From: an uncultured Rhodospirillaceae bacterium
Lineage (GTDB): Bacteria > Pseudomonadota > Alphaproteobacteria > Rhodospirillales > Rhodospirillaceae
NCBI GenBank assembly: GCA_943787205.1
Contig: CALSLN010000014.1
Location: 181,169 to 245,168, forward strand
DNA length: 64,000 bases
Reading direction: 5' to 3'
Position numbers and translations under genes: made by a program. The stretch's first letter is position 1; every line of letters starts with the position of its first letter. This document shows, in pieces, positions 43,157 through 52,068 of the stretch. The notes under the pieces are model-generated. The model saw only the letters and a list, made by a program, of their open reading frames with translations. It searched no databases and was not told the DNA's origin.

Positions 43157-45847
43157 ATGGAGGCCTTTGTGTCGACACCAATCCCATATCAAATTCAGCC
43201 GGATCAAGGTCCGATCGCTGTTCCTAGCCCGTTAGATGAGACGGTAGGCGGCGGCGGCCCTCAGTTTGAAGGACCGTCTTTCGAGTTGCTGAATATCAAA
43301 TGGGGAAACCCTTCGTTTGGCACGCCAAGCGGTGTTGTTACGTGGAGTTTTGCGACCTTTAACAGTAGCGTGCAACCCGAAGACGTGACCTACAACCCGC
43401 CGATGCCAACGTTTTTCCAGGATGAGGTGCGGGCTGCTTTTGATGCTTGGGAAGCAGTCGCGGATATAGATTTCGTTGAGGTCTCTGACAGTTCCAATGT
43501 TGATATTCGAGTGGGTGTCGGATCGGTTGATGGTGCAGGGTCGACGTTAGGCGTCGCCTACTATTCCTTTTCAGGTATCACGTTTAATCAGGTTCATATC
43601 ATTATGGACTCTGTCGACTTCAGCAGCACTAGTGATTCTGGCGTGTTCTACCTGACCATGCTTCACGAGATCGGCCACGCGATTGGCCTGGATCACGAGA
43701 ATGGCATTTCGTCGATCATGTCGTCTTTCATCAACACATCGCTTACCGGTTTGACGGGTGATGACCTGGCCGCAGTTCAACTGCTCTATGGCGGCGGAGA
43801 AGGGTTTGTTCTTGATGACCACCCGGTCGGTGGGTTTGGTACGGATGCTTCTATCGTTGTTGGCGGATCGGTGGCCGGCAATATTGAGTCGAGCTATGAC
43901 AAAGACTGGTTTTCAGTCGATGTGATCGCCGGCCGTATTTATCAGTTTGATTTAAGCGGCGACACATTGGTCGACGCGTATTTGAGCCTTAGGGCTGCGG
44001 ATAACTCACTATACCTATTCAATGATGACGGCGGCCCCGGTTATGATTCTCGGATTACGTTTACGGCAACCGAAACGTGCACGTTGTACCTCGTTGCCGA
44101 GGCCTACAGCAGTGGTGCGGGTACGTACACCTTAACGGCGCTGGATATTTCACCGCCGCCTATTCCAGGCATTACCCTAACCGAAGGCCTATCAGACAGC
44201 CCTGGCTCAATTGGGACGTCAGACGTTGTGATTTCCGGCGATACATTTGAAGGCCGGCTCGCGAACGGGACTGACCACGACTTCGTACGCATAGAACTGC
44301 AGGCGGGCGTATCTTACACGTTTGAACTTAACGGAGCCGATACCGAGGGCGGCACCTTGGTTGACCCAGTCCTTTCTTTGCGGAACGCGAACGGTGGCCT
44401 GATTGTCAGCAATGACGACGGTGGAACAGTTTTTGATCCGAGTATTACCTACACACCGACAGTGAGCGGTTCCTATTACCTAGAGGCCAGCACAGACCAA
44501 ACCTCAGGCGGTACGTATTCTCTGGTGACGAGTCCCGATCAACGCACTGTGCTTGATAGTGTCGACAACCCGGGAATGACTGTGTCGGAGGGTGGGAATG
44601 ATGTCCCCGGGAGCAACGTGAGTGACAGGGGGATTGACCCTGGCGATAGTTTTGTTGGGACACTCAGTTCATCTCAAGATACCGACTATATAAGAATAAA
44701 TATGGTCGACAGATTTGAGTATACGTTCGAAGCGCAGGGCGCAGATTCTGATGGCGGTACCTTGCCCAATCCGTTTCTTGAGCTGCGCGATAAGTTCGGC
44801 AATCTCATCACTTCTAATAATAACAGTGGTCCTGGTCTGGATGCGTTGCTTACTTATACGGCAACCAAATCTGACTACTATTTCTTGGTCGTAAGAACAA
44901 CGGGCTCCGAAGGTGGATCGTATACGCTGACGGCGGCGGAGTCAGATGACCCGATCCCGGTGGTTGTGCAGGAAGGGACGGCGGATGCACCGGCCTCCAT
45001 TTCAACCAGTATCGACCTCACAATCGGTGACACCTTTGAGGGTGAAATTAGCGCGCTTAGCGATATCGACTACGTTCGTGTCGAGCTCACAGGCGGCGCG
45101 CGTTATGTTTTTGATATGATCGGCAAGGACTCGGGTGAGGGGACTCTTGAAGATCCGTTTTTGGTTCTACGTAATTCAGAAGGCTCGGTTCTTCGTCAGA
45201 ACGAAGACGGAGGGATTCTCTCAGCGTCTCGCATTGTTTTCGTGCCTGAAGACTCTGGAACTTACTATCTCTCAGCACATACACCCGCCGTTGGCGGCGG
45301 TTTGGGGACATATACTCTGTTCACGGAACAGACGGTTACGCCCTACCCAGGTATTGTGGTTAGAGAAGGGGAAGACGACGCGCCGAACTTTCTGGCAGAA
45401 ACAGAAATGTTCGTCGGTGGTAGTTTTACCGGCACCATAGATCCCGATGACGATAATGGGGATGCGGTAACTGTCGAGCTGGTTGCTGGAATCCAATATA
45501 CGATTGATTTGAAAGGGTCTGATTCCGGTAGTGGAACACTGGGTGATCCGTATCTTAAAATCTATGGGTCGGATTTGGAGTCGAAGCGGCAGAACGACAA
45601 TGGCGGCGAAGGGCGTGATTCTCAGATTGTTTATACGCCTTCAGTATCGGGCACCTACATTCTGGCCATAGATGGTGCCACTGGCATACTTCCCTCAACG
45701 GGTACTTACGAACTGTCAGTGACAGAAACCAGTTTAACCCAGTCTGCTGAGGTGGTTGCACCGTTAGATGACGGATACACCGTATCCAGCACCGACCCGT
45801 TGGATGTTCTCGCAAACCTCGTCGATACGGGTCAGTTCAGCAGTTAG
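43157..45847 (+). CDS. Large matrixin-like metalloprotease with five PPC-type repeats
   Basis: 896 residues from ATG 43157 (GTG 43133 also possible). Residues ~40-215 are an M10-type zinc protease: zinc site HEIGHAIGLDHE with the Met-turn in GISSIMSSF. Then five repeats resembling pre-peptidase C-terminal domains, each with a start such as GDTFEGRLANGTDHDFVRIE, a core YTFELNGAD, an acidic turn NDDGG and an end SGSYYLEAS. Linkers like PGITLTEGLSDSPGSIGTSD recur between them. There is no N-terminal signal peptide, and the tail (SSTDPLDVLANLVDTGQFSS) could be a type I secretion signal. Likely secreted. Confidence 0.83.
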   Translation: MEAFVSTPIPYQIQPDQGPIAVPSPLDETVGGGGPQFEGPSFELLNIKWGNPSFGTPSGVVTWSFATFNSSVQPEDVTYNPPMPTFFQDEVRAAFDAWEAVADIDFVEVSDSSNVDIRVGVGSVDGAGSTLGVAYYSFSGITFNQVHIIMDSVDFSSTSDSGVFYLTMLHEIGHAIGLDHENGISSIMSSFINTSLTGLTGDDLAAVQLLYGGGEGFVLDDHPVGGFGTDASIVVGGSVAGNIESSYDKDWFSVDVIAGRIYQFDLSGDTLVDAYLSLRAADNSLYLFNDDGGPGYDSRITFTATETCTLYLVAEAYSSGAGTYTLTALDISPPPIPGITLTEGLSDSPGSIGTSDVVISGDTFEGRLANGTDHDFVRIELQAGVSYTFELNGADTEGGTLVDPVLSLRNANGGLIVSNDDGGTVFDPSITYTPTVSGSYYLEASTDQTSGGTYSLVTSPDQRTVLDSVDNPGMTVSEGGNDVPGSNVSDRGIDPGDSFVGTLSSSQDTDYIRINMVDRFEYTFEAQGADSDGGTLPNPFLELRDKFGNLITSNNNSGPGLDALLTYTATKSDYYFLVVRTTGSEGGSYTLTAAESDDPIPVVVQEGTADAPASISTSIDLTIGDTFEGEISALSDIDYVRVELTGGARYVFDMIGKDSGEGTLEDPFLVLRNSEGSVLRQNEDGGILSASRIVFVPEDSGTYYLSAHTPAVGGGLGTYTLFTEQTVTPYPGIVVREGEDDAPNFLAETEMFVGGSFTGTIDPDDDNGDAVTVELVAGIQYTIDLKGSDSGSGTLGDPYLKIYGSDLESKRQNDNGGEGRDSQIVYTPSVSGTYILAIDGATGILPSTGTYELSVTETSLTQSAEVVAPLDDGYTVSSTDPLDVLANLVDTGQFSS

Positions 45848-45850
45848 GCG

Positions 45851-46609
45851 TTAAATCGTTCCACCACCGTCAACGCGAAGCTGTGCTCCGGTCATAAATT
45901 TACTCTCGTCGGAGGAGAGGAAAAGCACAGCGCTGGCAATTTCATCGGCTGTCCCCATGCGTCCTAAGGGATAACGCGCATTGACTGCGGCGACGAAGTC
46001 TTCATCGGATTCGCCTTGGCTTTGGTTCTTGTAGATCATCTGTGTGTCGATCGCACCGGGTAGCACCACGTTGCAGCGAATATTGTAGGTGTTGTCAGCA
46101 CAATGGGTGGCGACTGTCTTGGTCAAGTTGATGACGGCCGCTTTCGATGCTGCGTAGGCCAAGGTTGAGGGGCGGGGCCTGACGGCCGCTTGTGATGCCA
46201 TGTTTACGATCACACCGCCGCCGGTCTTTTTCATAGTGCGAATGGCTGCTTGGCACCCAAGAAATGTACTTGTTGCATTGGTGCTCTGGATGCTTTCCCA
46301 CGTTGCCAAATCGGTGTCTTCAATGGTTCCTGTTTCCAGTGTTCCCGCATTATTGACGAGGATATCTAGGCGACCGTGGCGACTCTGTATTGTTTCTAAA
46401 ACAATTCTCCAGTCCTCTTCTGCGGTGACGTCGAGGTGGTCATAAAATGATGCCTCTCCTAGGTCATCCGCTAAGGCGCGTCCCTTGTCATCATCGATGT
46501 CGGCGAGGCATACCGTTGCGCCTTCGGCTATAAACCGCCGTGCGATTGCCGCACCAATGTCTCCTGCAGCGCCCGTAACGAGCGCGGTTTTACCGTTGAG
46601 TGCAGTCAT
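45851..46609 (-). CDS. Short-chain dehydrogenase/reductase
   Basis: 252 residues from ATG 46609; a longer start at 46645 would overlap the next gene. Classical SDR: TGAAGDIGAAIARRF, acidic end of strand 2 in CLADIDDDKG (NAD preference), NNAGTLETG, VNMASQAAVRPRP and YAASKAAVI with Tyr and Lys. C-terminal MTGAQLRVDGGGTI. Substrate unknown. It follows the TPR-methyltransferase after 4 bases, so they may form a transcript with the deiodinase-like gene upstream. Confidence 0.9.
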   Translation of the reverse strand: MTALNGKTALVTGAAGDIGAAIARRFIAEGATVCLADIDDDKGRALADDLGEASFYDHLDVTAEEDWRIVLETIQSRHGRLDILVNNAGTLETGTIEDTDLATWESIQSTNATSTFLGCQAAIRTMKKTGGGVIVNMASQAAVRPRPSTLAYAASKAAVINLTKTVATHCADNTYNIRCNVVLPGAIDTQMIYKNQSQGESDEDFVAAVNARYPLGRMGTADEIASAVLFLSSDESKFMTGAQLRVDGGGTI

Positions 46610-46613
46610 GAGC

Positions 46614-47810
46614 TTAAAGTCCCGGTCCACCTGCGAAGGCTTCAACCTTCTCGAATGCTTTATCGTTTACGACAAGATATGCGTAGTCGATGTTTGGAAA
46701 CTCTGTGGCAGCGTCGATGAATAGGCGCGACCACCAGTCAGATGATTCCAGCGTGCAATGTGCATTTTCGCCGTTTGGGAGGTGCTTAACGGCCGGATAA
46801 GTTGCGATTGTTGCGAACACGGCCTTGTTGGCAAGGGCGAATAGTTCTCGAATAATCCAGGGAAGGTCTTGCGCATCGCAGTGCTCTAGAACGTCGGTGC
46901 AAATTACCGCATTGTAAGATCCACTAACGCTTATTTCGGTCCCTGGTCTTCCGGCATCGTAGACCTCTGCCGACTGAACGCCCAAAAACGCGGCCATATC
47001 AGGGAAGGTCTCACCTTTACGATTCTGTAGTTCAGTCAGGGCGTATTGCTTGCCTTGTCCACCACCATAATCCAGAAGCGTGTTCATGCCTTTGTGATGG
47101 AATCTCTCACGGATGAACGGCGCAACACGGAGAAACGTTGTAAGGCCTGCAAAGGTTGTATCGCCTTGGCCAGCACTTTCCGAATGCATAATCTCGTACT
47201 GTTTCGTGAGCTCGGTGTATCGAGGGCTTGGTGCGTCTCTTGAGAAACCAGTGACAGGGTCAAAACCGGCCCTCGGATTGGGTGCGGTGTAGGTTAGAGG
47301 TTTGACAGCGGACAATTGGTCGTAGGCCGATAGCCCACGTCTATAATCGCCCAGCGCCATGGCAGACTGTGAGGCCAGTTGAAGCATGATTTTTGAGGTC
47401 GGGTCTGCAGCTAAAACAATTTCGGCTTCTGCTTTTGCTTTGGGCACGTTGCCAACACCCGCGTAGGCTATGGCCAAATTCTGGTGCGCACCAACAGAAT
47501 CAGGCGCTAACCCTACCGCTTTCTCGAGAGCCGGAACCGCTGACTTAGAGTCGCCCGTGCGAATGAGCGCACCACCTAAACTGATCAAGATAGCCAGCGA
47601 TTCAGGATGCTTCTGTAACCCAGCAGAGAGTGTTTTGCATGCAGCCTCGGTCCGCCCCTGGGCTTCTTGTGCCTTTGATAAACCAATGTATGTGTTTTTG
47701 TTGTCGAGTCCGTTGACTATGGCATCGGACAGTAACTTTTCAGCGCCCGAAAAATTGCCTGAATCCAGCAAGGGTATCGCTTGACCAAGAATGTCGTGTG
47801 CAGTGGTCAC
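46614..47810 (-). CDS. TPR-repeat protein with a C-terminal methyltransferase domain
   Basis: 398 residues from GTG 47810 (GAGAGA upstream). Residues ~1-165 are about four tetratricopeptide repeats (AIPLLDSGNFSGAEKLLSDA; AVPALEKAVGLAPDSVGAHQ; NLAIAYAGVG). Residues ~225-390 are a class I SAM methyltransferase-like fold with motif I LLDYGGGQGKQY, then NAVICTDVLEHC and NKAVFATIATYPA. Sugar- or protein-methyltransferases of this build often modify surface glycans, but the acceptor is not readable. Sits 26 bases after the deiodinase-like gene and 4 before the SDR. Confidence 0.78.
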   Translation of the reverse strand: MTTAHDILGQAIPLLDSGNFSGAEKLLSDAIVNGLDNKNTYIGLSKAQEAQGRTEAACKTLSAGLQKHPESLAILISLGGALIRTGDSKSAVPALEKAVGLAPDSVGAHQNLAIAYAGVGNVPKAKAEAEIVLAADPTSKIMLQLASQSAMALGDYRRGLSAYDQLSAVKPLTYTAPNPRAGFDPVTGFSRDAPSPRYTELTKQYEIMHSESAGQGDTTFAGLTTFLRVAPFIRERFHHKGMNTLLDYGGGQGKQYALTELQNRKGETFPDMAAFLGVQSAEVYDAGRPGTEISVSGSYNAVICTDVLEHCDAQDLPWIIRELFALANKAVFATIATYPAVKHLPNGENAHCTLESSDWWSRLFIDAATEFPNIDYAYLVVNDKAFEKVEAFAGGPGL

Positions 47811-47836
47811 AACAATGTCTCTCTCATGACTATTGG

Positions 47837-48493
47837 TTAGAGTTGGGTATCCGTAAGTTTGCCTAACGCGGCATCCCAGGCTTCGACGTCGTCCATCGTA
47901 AATGGACCGACCGATGACTTGTGAGTGATCATACCGTCAATGTTAATGGCGTAAAGCCGCTCCGGAGAGCCGGCATATAAAGCCAGGAGCTCGTTCTCCA
48001 TGGTGTCGAGGGCCATAGGAACGGTGAAGCCTTCTTTGCTGCGGCATAGGTGGGCGATTTTGGCGCGTTCGTCCAGTGTCTGCGGTGTTGGAAGGCAAAT
48101 GTCTTTATTCCAGTTGTGGGGAACTCGCCAGCCATCTTCTGGGTGGGCTTCCAGAATGTAGATACATAAGAAGTTTATGTTTGCGCGTCGCGCTTGATAA
48201 ATTTCTTCATATCGGCGCAATTGATCGCGAAAAATGGGGCAGGTGTAGCTGCCGAACAGCAGGCCAACAGGTGTGTTTAGAAGGTCCGATAAGCTGATTT
48301 TTTCTCCGCTACGGGACCCATCACTTGATAGTTGCTCTGCCGTGAAATTTGGAGCTTGGTCGCTAATCTTGGGGGCGATGGCATCCATTTTGTCTTTTTC
48401 GACAGTGCGATTGTCTAAGAACTCACGAGTGACATTCATGGCGTCGACCATTTCGTCGCTGACTGAGTCCATGCTGCCGCGCATCGTTGCCAT
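47837..48493 (-). CDS. Iodothyronine-deiodinase-like thioredoxin-fold protein (Cys form)
   Basis: 218 residues, no signal peptide; GAGG lies 5 bases before ATG 48493. Thioredoxin fold with deiodinase-family marks: GLLFGSYTCPIFRDQL, where Cys stands at the selenocysteine position, NINFLCIYILEAHPEDGW (the conserved Glu-Ala-His), LDERAKIAHLC, ALDTMENELLALYAGSPERL and YAINIDGMI. Vertebrate deiodinases remove iodine from thyroid hormone; bacterial relatives have mostly unknown roles in redox or dehalogenation. Next to a TPR-methyltransferase. The family call is firm, the substrate is not. Confidence 0.82.
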   Translation of the reverse strand: MATMRGSMDSVSDEMVDAMNVTREFLDNRTVEKDKMDAIAPKISDQAPNFTAEQLSSDGSRSGEKISLSDLLNTPVGLLFGSYTCPIFRDQLRRYEEIYQARRANINFLCIYILEAHPEDGWRVPHNWNKDICLPTPQTLDERAKIAHLCRSKEGFTVPMALDTMENELLALYAGSPERLYAINIDGMITHKSSVGPFTMDDVEAWDAALGKLTDTQL

Positions 48494-48564
48494 GAGGTCC
48501 TCGCCTGGGCTGCGTGTTCGCTTCCTTACCCTAGCATAAACACGTGGTCATTTCGTCGTCTGCG

Positions 48565-48912
48565 TTAGGCCTCTTCTGCGATCATCCATATGGCAAACCC
48601 AGCCGCGATCAAGCCGGATACGGCGAAGGAGGCGCGCGTGTTTGCCAACCATTCCGGGGCCTGGAAAAGTGAGAGATGTAGACTGGGGAGAGGTGCGATA
48701 AGCCCTGAAATCTGCCACACAGTTATGGCGCCGCCGAACAGGATTGTGCCGAAGATGACGGCCATTCTGATGCGTTCTACTCGGCGGAGGCGCGCTAAAA
48801 TACGGTCCGCGAATGCGCTATCAACAAACGGCCCAACCGCTGCTGCAAAGACCGACGTCAGCCAGCTGTCGATTTCATAGGTATCCTCGATGTCACTGTC
48901 TTGGCTTGTCAT
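48565..48912 (-). CDS. Small two-helix membrane protein, probable anti-sigma factor
   Basis: 115 residues. N-terminal cytoplasmic part (IDSWLTSVFAAAVGPFVDSA, then FADRILARLRRVERIR) and two helices (MAVIFGTILFGGAITVW; ASFAVSGLIAAGFAIWMI). It begins 9 bases after the ECF sigma gene, with AGGAT upstream of its ATG, so it is in the place where anti-sigma factors sit. No zinc HxxxCxxC motif is seen. Role inferred from position. Confidence 0.65.
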   Translation of the reverse strand: MTSQDSDIEDTYEIDSWLTSVFAAAVGPFVDSAFADRILARLRRVERIRMAVIFGTILFGGAITVWQISGLIAPLPSLHLSLFQAPEWLANTRASFAVSGLIAAGFAIWMIAEEA

Positions 48913-48921
48913 AGCGTTATC

Positions 48922-49449
48922 CTATCCGTCGCCTAGTATTCGTCTTAGTTTTTCTCTGCCGCGATTGGCATGTGATTTCACGGTTCCAAGGGGGAGGCCA
49001 GTTGCTTCCATGGCTTCCCGGTGGCTCATACCCTCTCCAAAACACAACACCACAACGCTTCGTTCATCTGCGCTCAGTGTTGCGAGTGCCTCATCTAAGT
49101 CCAAGGTCTCTGCCATTGGTTGCCGCGTTGTCTGAATGTCGTCTGAACCCAGTTCCGCCAATGCCGTCCGCGCCATCCCCTCCCGCCGCTTCGCCTGAAG
49201 GAAAAGGGTTGTCGCGATTCGAGAGAGCCAGGGACCAAAGGAGCCGGGACCTCGATAACTTGCGAGCTTGTTGTAGGCATGAATGAACGTGTCTTGAGCT
49301 AAGTCGTCTGCTTCCGCTCTGTTGCCGGCAGTCAGACGTAATAAAGTACGGCGCACGCGGTCCTGATGGCGCTCGACCAGATCGCCAAACGTTTCCATGT
49401 CGCCGATGGCGAGAACGTGGACGATCAGTTCTTCGTCTGACTGCGGCAT
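48922..49449 (-). CDS. ECF-type RNA polymerase sigma factor
   Basis: 175 residues with sigma region 2 (FGDLVERHQDRVRRTLLRLT, AEADDLAQDTFIHAYNKL) and region 4 (LSADERSVVVLCFGEGMSHR, EAMEATGLPLGTVKSHANRG). No region 1 or 3, as in the ECF group. It forms an operon with the membrane protein downstream (probable anti-sigma) and the two-helix protein upstream. The signal it answers to is unknown. Confidence 0.93.
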   Translation of the reverse strand: MPQSDEELIVHVLAIGDMETFGDLVERHQDRVRRTLLRLTAGNRAEADDLAQDTFIHAYNKLASYRGPGSFGPWLSRIATTLFLQAKRREGMARTALAELGSDDIQTTRQPMAETLDLDEALATLSADERSVVVLCFGEGMSHREAMEATGLPLGTVKSHANRGREKLRRILGDG

Positions 49450-49475
49450 AAGCCGTTATGTGTCCGGAGCGGGCT

Positions 49476-49865
49476 CTATTCATCCTGACTCGTTCGAGTG
49501 AATTTCCAAAGAAGCAGGTAAGCCGTGCCGACCAAGAGCGGGAATGTTGAAATCACCATGAAGAACGCAGTTCCGCCCTCATCATTTCCGAACAACCCAG
49601 CAATGACTCCGCAGAGAAAAAGAGCGAGACCAATAAACAGCAGAATAATTCCGCGCCTGAGATCTGAGTTTTTCGGAGTGGCAGGCTCACCTAATACTTG
49701 CACGAGTTCCGGCGTGAGTTGGGCTCCTTGGCTTAGCGCGCTGCGGATTGTTTCTTGTACCTGTGCCCGGGTGCGATGCCGGTAGTGCAGGAAAAAGACG
49801 CCGATGACGGCAATTGCCAGCAAAAGAATGATGGGTACGATCTGTTCGATTTGTTCCGGGCTCAT
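49476..49865 (-). CDS. Small membrane protein (DUF6249-like) upstream of ECF sigma gene
   Basis: 129 residues with about three helices: IVPIILLLAIAVIGVFFLHY, LRRGIILLFIGLALFLCGVI and AFFMVISTFPLLVGTAYLLL. The soluble loop HRTRAQVQETIRSALSQGAQ LTPELV resembles proteins with DUF6249 that often sit beside ECF sigma genes. GAGG is found before its ATG. The sigma gene starts 26 bases later, so it is probably the first gene of that operon. Confidence 0.68.
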   Translation of the reverse strand: MSPEQIEQIVPIILLLAIAVIGVFFLHYRHRTRAQVQETIRSALSQGAQLTPELVQVLGEPATPKNSDLRRGIILLFIGLALFLCGVIAGLFGNDEGGTAFFMVISTFPLLVGTAYLLLWKFTRTSQDE

Positions 49866-49967
49866 GGGCTTATCCTCAGTCTAATGGCCGCGTCTCAAGG
49901 ACGAGTGGCTTAATTATAGACGAGATGCGTTAAGAGGCCCGTTTGGATGCAGGGAAATCGAAAAAAG

Positions 49968-50729
49968 TCAGCTTGCGCCTGCGCCACCGTCGACATTGAA
50001 CTCTGCACCGGTGATGTATTTGCCTGCATCGGAACAGAGAAATGCGACCGAATCCCCCACATGGTGCGATTCACCTGTCTCGCCCCACGGGATGCGAGCA
50101 GCAAGCGTTGGCCTCATTTTCTCTGCGTTCGGACCGAGTACGTCGGGGACTCCGGCAGTCCAAATCATGCCCGGGTGGACCGAATTGACACGGATGTTTA
50201 CGGCAGCGCCTTCCAGGGCCCCCGTTCGCGTTAGTCCTAGCTGTGCTCCCTTGATTGCACCATAAGCGGTGCCTTTGGGGCTGCCCTTTTGGCCAACAAT
50301 GGAACTCATGTTGAGAATGACGCCGCCGCCTGCCGCCACCATATGCGGCCAAGCGTGTTTCATCCCCAAGAATGGTCCATCGAGATCAACCAGTCGCAAA
50401 AAAATGAGATCGTCACGGGTCAATTCTTCAATCGGTTTCACAACTGCTTCACCGGCATTGTTCACCAGAAAATCTAGGCGGCCGTAGGTATCGATTGTTG
50501 TTTTTACGACGTTTGCCCAGTCTTCTTCGACTGTCACGTCATGGCGCACGAATAAGGCGTCGCCTCCGGCATCACGGATCAACTGTTCCGTTTCTTTGCC
50601 TCCGGCTACGGTTCGGCCCGTTACGACGATTTTGGCACCTGCCATCGCCATCGCCATTGCGCAGGCACGGCCAATACTGGCGGCTGTAGTTCCAGTGACG
50701 ATCGCAACTTTGCCCTCAAGTGCACCCAT
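49968..50729 (-). CDS. Short-chain dehydrogenase/reductase
   Basis: 253 residues; GGAGAG before ATG 50729. VTGTTAASIGRACAMAMAMA as cofactor loop, VTGRTVAGGKETE with an Arg suggesting NADP, NNAGEAVVKP, LNMSSIVGQKG and catalytic YGAIKGAQLG with Tyr and Lys. C-terminal ITGAEFNVDGGAGAS. It diverges from the Tat-tagged alcohol dehydrogenase, with a 172-base gap, and may belong to the same pathway. Substrate unknown. Confidence 0.9.
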   Translation of the reverse strand: MGALEGKVAIVTGTTAASIGRACAMAMAMAGAKIVVTGRTVAGGKETEQLIRDAGGDALFVRHDVTVEEDWANVVKTTIDTYGRLDFLVNNAGEAVVKPIEELTRDDLIFLRLVDLDGPFLGMKHAWPHMVAAGGGVILNMSSIVGQKGSPKGTAYGAIKGAQLGLTRTGALEGAAVNIRVNSVHPGMIWTAGVPDVLGPNAEKMRPTLAARIPWGETGESHHVGDSVAFLCSDAGKYITGAEFNVDGGAGAS

Positions 50730-50901
50730 GGCCTAAATCTCTCCAATATCCGTCTAAACTATAACTCTACCATGACACCTAGGATTCTAAGCCCAAGTCG
50801 GACGTGTGCGTTTGGTCACTGGTCGGCCAAGGTTGCTTGAAGCGACCGGTTCAGGCCCTATCGCAGATAGAACAGATAGAACTGGAAAAAGGGGAAAGAC
50901 C

Positions 50902-52044
50902 ATGGTGACGCGACGAAACGTCCTCTCGGCTGCCGCAGGTGCAACGGGTGCGCTTGTAGGGGGCAAAGCAACCCTTGCAGGTGCGGCCGAGCAAATTGCG
51001 CAAGGCAGTGGTGAGATGTACCGCGTTTATGAAATCGGGGAGCAAAAAGGTCCTGAGACCCTACGCATGGTTGAGCGCCCAGTTCCGACTCCTGGTCCGG
51101 GGCAAGCACTTATTAAAGTCGTCGCAACATCGATCAACGCACGCGACCATGGCCTCATTTCAAACCGCTTTCCGATCCCACGGGGGCGACGTCCAGACAC
51201 ACGCATACCCATCAGCGAAGGAGCTGGTGTGGTTGCCGCCATAGGTGAGGGCGTGACACAGGTCCAGGTTGGTGACCGTGTGACCGCCACTCACTTTTCA
51301 TCTTGGGTCAAAGGCCCTTGGGATCCAGACCAGTCCTATATTGGCGACATCGGGAATAATATTGACGGCTGGCTGGCTGAAATGGCTCTGTTGCCGGCTC
51401 ACGCGTTGGTCAAGCTTCCAGAAGGTGTTTCTGAAGAGACGGCAGCGACATTTGTGTCATCGGGTGTTACGGCTTGGCACGCACTGTATGAAGTCGCGCG
51501 TGTGAAACCGGGTGATATCGTTTTGTCACTTGGGACAGGCGGGGTGTCTTCGTTCGGCGTTCAGCTCGCAAAAATGAGCGGTGCAAAGGTTGTTGTGACA
51601 TCATCGAGTGATGCGAAACTCGAAGCCATGAAAAAACACGGCGCCGACATTGGTATCAACTACCGCACGACGCCCGACTGGGGTCAGGCGGTCATTGATG
51701 CGACGGATGGTCATGGTGCCGATATCGTCTTGGAAAATGTCGGGCGGCGGACTCTTGATCAGTCCTTAACGGGGGCGGCGGTCAATGCCTACGTGGTGAT
51801 GATTGGTACCGACCGGTTACCCGAGCAGCTTCCGAAGATGCCGGGCTTTTACATGAAAAACATCACGATGAAAGCAATCAGCAACGCCAGCGTTGAGATG
51901 CTCAATGATATGGTTCAGGCTTACGGCGTGAACGGGCTCACACCACCAATCGCTAAGCGGTTTCGTTTTGAAGATGCTGCTAAGGCGTTCGAATATCAAA
52001 GAGAACACGACGATATCGGTAAGGTCGTCATCCAACATAATTAA
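50902..52044 (+). CDS. Tat-tagged medium-chain alcohol dehydrogenase-like protein
   Basis: 380 residues from ATG 50902, preceded by AAAAAGGGGAAAG. The Tat signal is MVTRRNVLSAAAGATGALVG then GKATLAGAAE. Behind it is a complete MDR: LKVVATSINARDHGL-type catalytic start (here IKVVATSINARDHGLIS), EGAGVVAAIGEGVTQVQVGD, TFVSSGVTAWHALYEVARVK, Rossmann loop LSLGTGGVSSFGVQLAK and GADIVLENVG. No structural-zinc cysteines; the family is quinone-oxidoreductase-like. A cofactor-binding dehydrogenase sent out by Tat is unusual. Followed after 24 bases by DUF1838 and then the serine-hydrolase-like gene. Confidence 0.85.
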   Translation: MVTRRNVLSAAAGATGALVGGKATLAGAAEQIAQGSGEMYRVYEIGEQKGPETLRMVERPVPTPGPGQALIKVVATSINARDHGLISNRFPIPRGRRPDTRIPISEGAGVVAAIGEGVTQVQVGDRVTATHFSSWVKGPWDPDQSYIGDIGNNIDGWLAEMALLPAHALVKLPEGVSEETAATFVSSGVTAWHALYEVARVKPGDIVLSLGTGGVSSFGVQLAKMSGAKVVVTSSSDAKLEAMKKHGADIGINYRTTPDWGQAVIDATDGHGADIVLENVGRRTLDQSLTGAAVNAYVVMIGTDRLPEQLPKMPGFYMKNITMKAISNASVEMLNDMVQAYGVNGLTPPIAKRFRFEDAAKAFEYQREHDDIGKVVIQHN

Positions 52045-52068
52045 TAATAAGAACGGGGAGAGATAAAG

